NCBI GenBank assembly: GCA_964616465.1
Contig: CAZTTO010000007.1
Location: 1-64,000 of the forward strand
Direction of reading: 5' to 3'
DNA from: JAFLBI01 sp964616465
GTDB taxonomy: Bacteria > Bacteroidota > Bacteroidia > Chitinophagales > Chitinophagaceae
DNA: 64,000 nucleotides
Positions 57,900 through 64,000 of the stretch are shown here, in pieces; position 1 is the first letter of the stretch; each line of letters opens with the position of its first letter. The position numbers were made by a program, and so were the translations under genes. Under the pieces are notes generated by a model. It was not told the DNA's origin, made no database searches, and saw only the letters and a list, made by a program, of their open reading frames with translations.

Positions 57900-58283
57900 T
57901 CATAACCAATTTTTAAAATAAATAAAATCAAAGAAAAACTTGCCATAATCCTTTTTTAAAAAGAAAACATCATATATGCCTGCCAGATTAAAAATAAACA
58001 AACAAATTAAATAAAATACATTGAAATCATTAGTGTCATCACATAGATCTTTCAATGAAAATAGTATAGCAGTTGAAATAAAAAATTGGAATCTATTCAT
58101 CCTTGAATTACCAACTTTAATTGAACTTATATAAAAAAGAATTATCGAAAGAATCATTAAATTATTTATAATTCTACCATTAGAAAATGGTGATATTATG
58201 AAATAAATAATGTTTATGATTTGAAAGACGGCATCTATAAACAAAACAGTAAAAATCGAAAATTTGAAATTAAAATACTTCAT
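57900..58283 (-). CDS. Small multi-spanning membrane protein (127 residues)
   Basis: Four hydrophobic helices, very Phe/Ile/Asn-rich and AT-rich compared with housekeeping genes here. The start is next to the stop of the preceding gene (one bp apart), so the two are cotranscribed. No family recognised. A role in self-protection or export is possible from position only. Confidence 0.6.
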   Translation of the reverse strand: MKYFNFKFSIFTVLFIDAVFQIINIIYFIISPFSNGRIINNLMILSIILFYISSIKVGNSRMNRFQFFISTAILFSLKDLCDDTNDFNVFYLICLFIFNLAGIYDVFFLKKDYGKFFFDFIYFKNWL

Positions 58284-58284
58284 A

Positions 58285-58632
58285 TTAAAATGACTTACTT
58301 TTTAATTTTTTAGTTTTTGCTTGCATAACGTTGTATTTACTTTCATAACCTAAAAGACTGACCTTTAATTGATATTTTTTTTGAAAATAAAATGGAAAGA
58401 CTTCAATTCGAAATTTCCCTTTCTCATCAGTATACGCAAATCCTTTAATAAGTTCCAAGGAGTCATTTTCCACAACTTGGATTATTGCATTAGAAAGAGG
58501 TTGATTGTTCGTATTTGTAACTACTCCTACTATGTATTGTTGATTTGTTTGACAATAACTATAAGCTGGTAGTAGAAAAAAGTAAAACAAAAGACATAAA
58601 TTGCTAAGTATATTATTGATTTTCAACAGCAC
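58285..58632 (-). pseudogene. N-terminal fragment of a carboxypeptidase-regulatory-domain receptor
   Basis: 115 residues: signal peptide ending YSYCQ, then a CarboxypepD_reg-like domain (YIVGVVTNTNNQPLSNA, GFAYTDEKGKFRIEV, LKVSLLGYES), then a lysine-rich tail and stop. In Bacteroidetes this domain normally opens a much longer outer-membrane barrel encoded next to GLPGLI genes. Here the barrel is missing; its likely C-terminal end lies at 56650-57099. The start overlaps the GLPGLI gene's stop by 20 bp, as in an intact operon. It may still be exported as a free domain. Confidence 0.68.
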
Positions 58633-59401
58633 CTTGCTTTTTTAAATCATTGATCATATTTTTCATTGATTCACTAGACTTTTGGTTTCTCTCCCTTAAC
58701 ATAACAATCCATTCCTTGTAAGAAATTATTTCACCTTTTGATACAAATGTTGGTACACTGCCTTTAAATGGAGCTTGAATTTCAATAGCTTCATACCCCA
58801 TATTTGCCTGCTTATTTGAAACCTTTAAAATTAACCCAGGTAGCCCTCTAAATACATTTGGTCCTGCATTAATAGGGATTTCAGGAGTAAACAGGGCAGT
58901 GTACTCTTCATTCTTGTATTGCAAAATTGCTTTTTGGCAACGAAAACCCATAAACATAACAATCTCATCTAGCATTTTCCATCCATCCATATTTGGTAGC
59001 GTATCATGTATTATAAAATTCTTTTTTAGATAATCGTTGTAATAACTCATTTTCAAAATACTACTTTGAAGCTCTCTAAAACTTATAGTTTGTGCTTGCT
59101 TTTTTTGATCATCTGCCATTTCTTGAATAAACTCGTTGAACTCTTTGTTATATGTTACGGTATCGCTTTGGGTTGTCATTTTACCATTGATGAGTACAGG
59201 AAACCCTCTCATATACATTGCTCTAAGATTACTTTCTCTAACAGTAACTAGTTGATTAGCAGTAAACCAATAATTATAAGTGCCAAGAACAGTTGCAGAT
59301 TTTAAATCTTTATATTTTACTGAATAGACAATGCTATTTTGAGCTGTCAATTGAAGAATACAAACGAATAAGAAAATGCAGGTTAATTGAAAGGTTTTCA
59401 T
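58613..59401 (-). CDS. GLPGLI family protein
   Basis: 262 residues with a signal peptide ending LQLTAQ. The family motif is seen as FRGLPGLILKVSN near residue 190, preceded by the usual TPEIPINAGP. GLPGLI proteins are exported Bacteroidetes proteins of unknown function, typically encoded with an outer-membrane barrel protein having an N-terminal CarboxypepD_reg domain, as here in broken form, and often near peptide-export genes. The mature protein has no catalytic motif that I recognise. Confidence 0.9.
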   Translation of the reverse strand: MKTFQLTCIFLFVCILQLTAQNSIVYSVKYKDLKSATVLGTYNYWFTANQLVTVRESNLRAMYMRGFPVLINGKMTTQSDTVTYNKEFNEFIQEMADDQKKQAQTISFRELQSSILKMSYYNDYLKKNFIIHDTLPNMDGWKMLDEIVMFMGFRCQKAILQYKNEEYTALFTPEIPINAGPNVFRGLPGLILKVSNKQANMGYEAIEIQAPFKGSVPTFVSKGEIISYKEWIVMLRERNQKSSESMKNMINDLKKQGAVENQ

Positions 59402-59561
59402 TTCTTAAATTTTATGCCAACGATTAAATGCTTTTACGTAAAGCTAATTTAGTAAATTTCTTAAAAAGGTGATATCAAAAAAGATTCATGATAATAAATC
59501 AGACAAACGCCAAAATAGGTGAAAAGATTTCGCATAAAAGACAAAAAGGTGTTCTATAATA

Positions 59562-59774
59562 CTATTTTGAATTTCGCGATTTCTTAAACTGTTTCAAGAT
59601 GGTAATAACCATAATCAGTAATATATATAATCTAATTATAAAGTCAACAGTCTTGTCAATTGATTCTTTCTGAGATAATGAAAAAATAATTAGAACAATT
59701 GCGATTAATTGAAGCACATAGAATTTATCTTTTAAAATTGTCATGATTAGAAGATGAAAAATCAGAAATTTCAT
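59562..59774 (-). CDS. Small membrane protein (70 residues)
   Basis: Two or three hydrophobic helices (about 2-12, 18-35 and 44-61) ending in a basic tail KQFKKSRNSK. No family recognised. AT-rich. It lies between the 58-residue protein and the GLPGLI gene in a row of short minus-strand genes. Possible immunity or accessory role by position only. Confidence 0.55.
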   Translation of the reverse strand: MKFLIFHLLIMTILKDKFYVLQLIAIVLIIFSLSQKESIDKTVDFIIRLYILLIMVITILKQFKKSRNSK

Positions 59775-59811
59775 TTTTTTTGCTGATTACTGCCCATCTG
59801 CTTTGATGAAA

Positions 59812-59988
59812 CTAGCTCGTAAACTGCGATTGCAAAAAAAGGAACCAAGTACATGCAATGATTAATAGAATTACTTTTTTGGTAACATTCTCTTTAGGTA
59901 CATCAACCAAAACGTCGATGGTGTAATAAAATAAAAGTAATTGGGCTAAACCAAAACCCAAAAAAGACAGTAACTTATTCTTTGCCAT
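59812..59988 (-). CDS. Small membrane protein (58 residues)
   Basis: ATG at 59988, stop TAG at 59812-59814. The protein begins MAKNKLLSFLGFGLAQLLLF and has two hydrophobic helices (about 7-28 and 38-52) separated by a polar loop DVPKENVTKK. It is short but the codon pattern and helix layout look real. It follows the glycine-rich peptide gene 60056-60271 and could protect the producer from it; no homology is claimed. Confidence 0.55.
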   Translation of the reverse strand: MAKNKLLSFLGFGLAQLLLFYYTIDVLVDVPKENVTKKVILLIIACTWFLFLQSQFTS

Positions 59989-60007
59989 ATTTCAAAAATA
60001 TTAATAA

Positions 60008-60039
60008 TGGGGTTACAAACAGAAAGTTTGATAACCCCA
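60008..60039 (-). terminator. Strong hairpin after the glycine-rich peptide gene
   Basis: TGGGGTTA/TAACCCCA with an inner CAAAC/GTTTG helix and a single bulged base. The minus-strand tail is AT-rich but not a clean T run, so it may be an attenuator or processing hairpin between the peptide gene and the genes downstream. Confidence 0.5.
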
Positions 60040-60055
60040 ATTTTATTAAAAATAT

Positions 60056-60271
60056 TTAGTCAAAGCAGCCTCCTGTATAAGCACCAATCAAGGCGCCGCC
60101 AACTGCTCCAATTGCGGTTTCCCAGCCGATTCCGACAAAAGAAAAATACTTACCTACTCTGAATCCCGCACCTGCACCTCCAACTAAGCCTGTAAGAATT
60201 CCACCAAGGCAACTTGCGTTTTTCGCTCCACTTTTAATATTTGACTGTCTGTCTAATGTCAATTGTTTCAT
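60056..60271 (-). CDS. Bacteriocin-like glycine-rich peptide (71 residues)
   Basis: ATG at 60271. The first 22-24 residues are polar and end LGG (KNASCLGG), which can serve as a double-glycine leader for a C39 peptidase exporter. The rest is Gly/Ala-rich with GxxxG spacing (GLVGGAGAGFRVG, AIGAVGGALIGAYTGG) and two cysteines (C21, C69). This composition is typical of class II bacteriocins and other membrane-active peptides. The exporter gene downstream in sequence (61960 on) is the expected processing partner. The leader match to the L-x-x-x-E-L-x-x-I-x-GG consensus is weak. Confidence 0.62.
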   Translation of the reverse strand: MKQLTLDRQSNIKSGAKNASCLGGILTGLVGGAGAGFRVGKYFSFVGIGWETAIGAVGGALIGAYTGGCFD

Positions 60272-60289
60272 ATAATCTTAGTTTTAGAT

Positions 60290-60880
60290 TTAAAAACTAT
60301 GGATTAATCCATACATTCCTTTGATGATAAACCTGCGCCTCCCCCCCGCATACAATCCAACAGCTGCGCCAAAAGCTGTTCCAAAGCCTGGTAAAAATCC
60401 TGTCCCAATCATAGAGCCTACACCTGCAGCAGAAATCATTCCACCTGGTTCTAATCCATTCACAGGTTCATCCAGCAATAACAATTCTGGGTCAGAAATC
60501 AGGGCCATGGCAATAGCCAATCGCTGTTTCATACCCAGTGAATAAAGTTTTGCTTTTTTATGCTGCGCATCTTTCAATCCAACCCAATTTAAAGCATCTT
60601 TTGCCCTTGCTTCTGGCAATTGCTTCAATCTGGCAACCAATCGTAAATTATCTAATCCACTCAGGTGCAGATACAAAGAAGGCGTTTCTATTAGCGATCC
60701 AACTTTATGAAAAAGTGTAGGCAATTGTTCTTGAAGTGGTTTATTGAAGAATCGAATATGCTCTCCTTTATCGGGTAATAAGCCTGTTAGCAAGCGCATG
60801 GTAGTAGTTTTACCAGCCCCATTAGGACCTAAAAAACCGTAAATAGCACCTTCGGGTACAGCAATATTTACTTGCTGCAA
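60290..60880 (-). CDS. Chimera: ABC ATPase fragment fused to a glycine-zipper peptide
   Basis: 196 residues from the TTG at 60880. Residues about 1-148 equal the ABC ATPase of copy A up to PVNGLEPGGM, including Walker A, signature and Walker B but no H-loop. After Gly-Gly-Met the sequence changes to ISAAGVGSMIGTGFLPGFG, then GTAFGAAVGLYAGGRRR and a tail ending LIHSF. The last 49 residues are a glycine-zipper peptide of bacteriocin type. The upstream ATG reading is closed by the same TAA as copy A (60905-60907). It may be a relic, or the peptide may be translated from an internal start. Confidence 0.6.
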   Translation of the reverse strand: MQQVNIAVPEGAIYGFLGPNGAGKTTTMRLLTGLLPDKGEHIRFFNKPLQEQLPTLFHKVGSLIETPSLYLHLSGLDNLRLVARLKQLPEARAKDALNWVGLKDAQHKKAKLYSLGMKQRLAIAMALISDPELLLLDEPVNGLEPGGMISAAGVGSMIGTGFLPGFGTAFGAAVGLYAGGRRRFIIKGMYGLIHSF

Positions 60881-61015
60881 TACGGGTTGTCCAGTTGAAA
60901 ACTTTTAGCTAAGTTGATGTGTTTCGAGAATGGATGACATAGATGACATTATAATTCAATTTTAGTAGTAATAGCGGTAAACAGATTTTAAAATGAAACA
61001 GATAAAAAACAAATA
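60492..61015. repeat. 524-bp direct repeat, copy B
   Basis: Same sequence as 56059-56582. Recombination between the copies would remove a 4433-bp unit containing the peptide, GLPGLI and small membrane genes. To the left, 60437-60491 still matches the ABC gene with five differences, three of them synonymous. Confidence 0.92.
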
Positions 61016-61082
61016 TTATTGTTTTTTTAAAATATAGTATCGTTTTTCTTTCATTTTCTTATAAGAGAGATTTAATTCTAAA

Positions 61083-61110
61083 AAAGGCAATCCCAATAAA
61101 GATTGCCTTT
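61083..61110 (-). terminator. Rho-independent terminator (minus strand)
   Basis: Perfect 10-bp stem AAAGGCAATC/GATTGCCTTT around an eight-base loop, with T residues on the minus strand. It ends the 61152-61847 gene's transcript. Confidence 0.85.
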
Positions 61111-61151
61111 ATACTGCTTTTAAGAAACATACTTGTAATGCCCAAAGAAAG

Positions 61152-61847
61152 TTATTTAATTTTAGCAAGGATTTTCTCACATATTAATCCTGTTGCTTTA
61201 TCAAGGGGAGATAAATCAGTAATTAGAAATAATATATCTTGGTTGGCATCAACAAATTTAAATTCGAGCCCAACCAAATCAACTTTTTTATCCTTAAAAA
61301 CTTTATCTAATCCATTTCTTTTAAATAATGATAAAATCTTTTGCCCTGTTATAAAATAGAATTTTGTTAGTATTGAATCACTCCCATTTTCTTTCTTTAG
61401 ACTTGAAATATCATATTTATATTGATAGTTCCGAATAATAGTATCCTTCATTTTTTTATCCAAATCCATTAAACTTTTACTTGTACTTTTAAAATTAAAA
61501 GGTGCTGTATCGTAGATACCTTTTTTAATTACTTTAAAATTTTGGGAAAAAGATGAAATTTGAATATAGGTATCTTTAAAAATATCAATTACTTTAATTG
61601 TAATTGTATCATATAAATAGACTTCCGTTTGAATACTTTGTCTTAATTCAATTTTTGTTAATTTCCTTAGACTTAACTCAAACTCAACAATTTTATTTCC
61701 GTAGCATATGTATTTTGTTAAATGCTCATCATTAGATATTCTTCTTAGTAAAGTATATCGCCAATTATTGGATTGACCAAGAATATCTTTACTTTGAATA
61801 CACAATAATGTAACTAATGAAAATAAAGATCTTAAAAGATATGTCAT
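61152..61847 (-). CDS. Hypothetical exported protein
   Basis: 231 residues from the ATG at 61847 (MTYLLRSLFSLVTLL, a signal peptide); an in-frame start at 61874 would add nine residues. Lysine/isoleucine-rich and AT-rich. No recognised family or catalytic motif. It lies 112 bp after the exporter stop, on the same strand, and has its own terminator. It could be an accessory protein of the export locus. Confidence 0.6.
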   Translation of the reverse strand: MTYLLRSLFSLVTLLCIQSKDILGQSNNWRYTLLRRISNDEHLTKYICYGNKIVEFELSLRKLTKIELRQSIQTEVYLYDTITIKVIDIFKDTYIQISSFSQNFKVIKKGIYDTAPFNFKSTSKSLMDLDKKMKDTIIRNYQYKYDISSLKKENGSDSILTKFYFITGQKILSLFKRNGLDKVFKDKKVDLVGLEFKFVDANQDILFLITDLSPLDKATGLICEKILAKIK

Positions 61848-61959
61848 GTAAAAATATTTAATTACCAAACCCATAGTTGGTTTTGTACTAATTTAACTAC
61901 TTGTTTTCTTAAAGTATGTTAAGTTCAACTAATAAATGCAATTATTTCTATTTGCTTAC

Positions 61960-64000
61960 TCAGCTATGAACTTTCCCAATCATGTCGGCCCAGTAGCGGC
62001 TATATAAATTGTCGGACTGCAGTAGTGTATCATGGTTACCTGTTGTGGCAATAGTACCTTTGTCCAGCAAGTAAATACGGTCGCAAAAAGATTTAAGAAC
62101 ATGGAGCCTGTGGGTGATGAGTATGATTGCCATTTGTGTTTTAAGTCGTTGCAGCAATTGCAATACAAAAAGTTCACTTTCCCTATCCATTGCCGATGTT
62201 GCTTCGTCTAAAAGTAATAGTTGAGGTTGGTGGTATAATGCCCTTGCAAGTGCAATCATTTGTTTTTGTCCGCCTGATAGATTAATTCCTTCTTCACCTA
62301 CCAATGTCATTACAGATTGAGGTAATGAGTCCATAAAAGAAGCAAAACCATAACTTCGTAAAAACTCAACAACTGTTTGTGAATTTTTAGCAGCATCTTC
62401 AAAAGCAATGTTTTCCAAAACTGTTCCGTTAAAAATATGCACCTGCTGCGGTACTACGGCGACAAATTGTTTCCAGTTAGAAATTTGAATGTCAGATAAA
62501 CTTATTCTGTCATCAATCAGAATGTCTCCGTTTTCAGGAGTGTAGTGCTGCATCAGTAATTGAACCAATGTGCTTTTGCCACAACCGTTTTCACCCATCA
62601 GGGCAATGATTTCGCCTTTCTTAACTTCAAATGAAACATTTTGAAGCACAGGACTTCTACCGGGATAGCGAAAGGAAATATTCTTTACCTCAAGTTGTTT
62701 GAATTCCGATAGTTCCAACTGACCTTTTTCTTGTGGTTGTATTCCTGCAAATTCATACATGCGGTTAAAGGCGATACGTGCTTCGTTGATGGGAATGCTT
62801 AATAAGGCAAGGTTCGCAACTGATGGCAACAGCGATCCTACCATACCCATTACTGCCATTAATTCGCCCGCCTTTAATTGGTCATGCAATACCTGATAAC
62901 TCAAAAAGAGCAACAATCCACATAACAAAAGCGCTGCAAATACATTGGCAACAAAAGAAAGACGCATTTGTATTTGTCCTAAACGGAATATAGCCGATTG
63001 GTATTGATTGTAAATAGCATTGTTTGTTTCTGAAAAAAGATTTTCCTTACTGTGATTTTTTACCGGCTCAATGCCCTGCAGCGTAGAAATATAATTGCTC
63101 TCAGCCATAGCATAACCAGCCATTGTATTACGCTGTGCTTCAATGATCTTTTTATTGCTTCGGTAAATGAGTAAAAAGAAAACAGGCAAAGCGACTAAAG
63201 TAATGAGACCGCTGGTTACGGAATAGGAAAATACAAATATCAAAGTAACCAATACTACAATGAAATCCAATAATGTGTTACCTGCAATCTGACTCACCAC
63301 CCGTTGAATGCGGTTGGTGTCATGCAGACGGGCAGTAAGTTCGCCTATTTTGCGGGTGTCAAAAAAAGGTTTGGGCAAATAAAGCAAGCGTGAAAAGAAA
63401 TCCTTTACAATACGCAGGTTAAATTCTTTGGACTGGCTAAGCAGCAATTGTGTGCGAATAAAGCTCACGGCTTCTTTTGCAAGTAATAACATAAACACGA
63501 ATCCAATGCCTGTATAAAGTTTGTTGTACAATTTATTGGGCAAAAACTCGTCAATCAACCGTTGGGAAAAGATAGCCATGGTTAGACCAAGTGCTGCAAT
63601 AGCAATACCCATCGCAGCTGCAATGAGCAGTAGCGGAATATCTGGTTTTACAAGTTCACTGAACCATTGCTTTTTTGAACGATTAATGTCTTTTCTTTTT
63701 TGAAACTGTTCATTGGGAGTTAATACCAAACAGGCCTTTGATTGCCAGATGCTTTCCAATTCGGCAGGTGTCATATACACCATTCCTTTTGCAGGGTCGC
63801 CAATAATCAACTGTAGATTACCATTGTTTTCTTTCTTACCAAAATATACCACATAATGCTGTAAGTTGTTTTCGAGCAGCACATGTAAAATGCATGGCGA
63901 AGGGTGAGTTAGTAAAGCCTTCATATCTGCCTCACAACCTTCCGCATCAAAACTTGTTGCCTGTGCTGCCTGATATAATCCTAATAGCGTAGTGCCTGTA
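61960..64000 (-). CDS. Peptidase-containing (C39) ABC exporter, N-terminus beyond window
   Basis: The frame is open past the first Met at 63924 to the window end, so the start is outside. The visible part opens with the second half of a C39 peptidase domain: catalytic His in LQHYVVYFG and Asp in IIGDPAKGM; the catalytic Cys lies outside. Next are five or six membrane helices (about 95-390 of the visible chain) and the nucleotide-binding domain with Walker A GENGCGKST, signature LSGGQKQ, Walker B LLLLDEATS and H-loop ITHRL. Such exporters cut leader peptides after Gly-Gly and secrete bacteriocins. Its substrates are probably the glycine-rich peptides at 60056-60271 and near 60290. Confidence 0.9.
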   Translation of the reverse strand, partial: TGTTLLGLYQAAQATSFDAEGCEADMKALLTHPSPCILHVLLENNLQHYVVYFGKKENNGNLQLIIGDPAKGMVYMTPAELESIWQSKACLVLTPNEQFQKRKDINRSKKQWFSELVKPDIPLLLIAAAMGIAIAALGLTMAIFSQRLIDEFLPNKLYNKLYTGIGFVFMLLLAKEAVSFIRTQLLLSQSKEFNLRIVKDFFSRLLYLPKPFFDTRKIGELTARLHDTNRIQRVVSQIAGNTLLDFIVVLVTLIFVFSYSVTSGLITLVALPVFFLLIYRSNKKIIEAQRNTMAGYAMAESNYISTLQGIEPVKNHSKENLFSETNNAIYNQYQSAIFRLGQIQMRLSFVANVFAALLLCGLLLFLSYQVLHDQLKAGELMAVMGMVGSLLPSVANLALLSIPINEARIAFNRMYEFAGIQPQEKGQLELSEFKQLEVKNISFRYPGRSPVLQNVSFEVKKGEIIALMGENGCGKSTLVQLLMQHYTPENGDILIDDRISLSDIQISNWKQFVAVVPQQVHIFNGTVLENIAFEDAAKNSQTVVEFLRSYGFASFMDSLPQSVMTLVGEEGINLSGGQKQMIALARALYHQPQLLLLDEATSAMDRESELFVLQLLQRLKTQMAIILITHRLHVLKSFCDRIYLLDKGTIATTGNHDTLLQSDNLYSRYWADMIGKVHS

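Noticed and set aside
56583..60491. Transposon or IS element between the two direct repeats
   Set aside because: No transposase or integrase frame, no terminal inverted repeats and no short target duplications; the repeats are part of a gene.
60321..60720. Plus-strand open frames inside the chimera and in copy A
   Set aside because: They are antisense to the conserved ABC ATPase frame, and their products are mirror translations without family features.
1..64000. CRISPR array
   Set aside because: No regularly spaced short repeats were seen in any intergenic gap, and no cas gene is present.

Overview
The window looks like a chromosomal segment from a low-GC member of the Bacteroidetes, most likely a Chitinophagaceae-type bacterium. 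Evidence: many genes have the Bacteroidetes -7 promoter box TAnnTTTG and no Shine-Dalgarno sequence; there are LytS/LytTR signalling genes, a futalosine-pathway menaquinone gene (mqnC), a DUF1501/DUF1800 pair, a DUF4369/TlpA-type domain and a GLPGLI protein. The species was not identified.

Layout. 1-5028: end of a tRNA-Leu, trigger factor, then the cell-elongation pair PBP2/RodA. 5065-17463: signalling block with a LytS-like propeller kinase, its LytTR regulator and two giant multi-PAS kinases sharing a homologous C-terminal module. 17513-26700: metabolism and envelope (metallo-hydrolase, nadB, LpxL-like acyltransferase, M16 peptidase pair, PDZ aspartyl protease, mqnC). 26793-32992: ECF sigma/anti-sigma/outer-membrane operon, an L,D-transpeptidase and a secreted TPR-CHAT protein. 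33000-53067: mostly housekeeping genes (rnhB, heme A synthase, gcvT, RlpA, ComB-like, SNF2 helicase, DUF1501/DUF1800, single-domain asparaginase, fabH, a 2-oxoacid:ferredoxin oxidoreductase beta subunit), with two candidate small RNAs at 33180 and 48606.

53338-64000 is the accessory part, all on the minus strand. A peptidase-containing (C39) ABC exporter enters from the right edge. Leftward follow glycine-rich, bacteriocin-like peptides, several tiny membrane proteins, a GLPGLI protein, the separated N- and C-terminal pieces of an outer-membrane receptor, an ABC ATPase and a permease fused to a thioredoxin-like domain. A 524-bp direct repeat (56059-56582 and 60492-61015), identical as read by eye, duplicates the 5' half of the ABC ATPase gene. 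Both copies carry the same in-frame TAA where the ATP-stacking A-loop tyrosine is expected. In the second copy the ATPase fragment is fused in frame, just after a Gly-Gly, to a glycine-zipper peptide.

I interpret the right end as a rearranged peptide-toxin export and resistance locus. The exporter would process and secrete double-glycine peptides, the small membrane proteins could give self-protection, and the ATPase/permease-thioredoxin pair could export or protect. This is inference from gene content; no toxin activity can be read from sequence alone.
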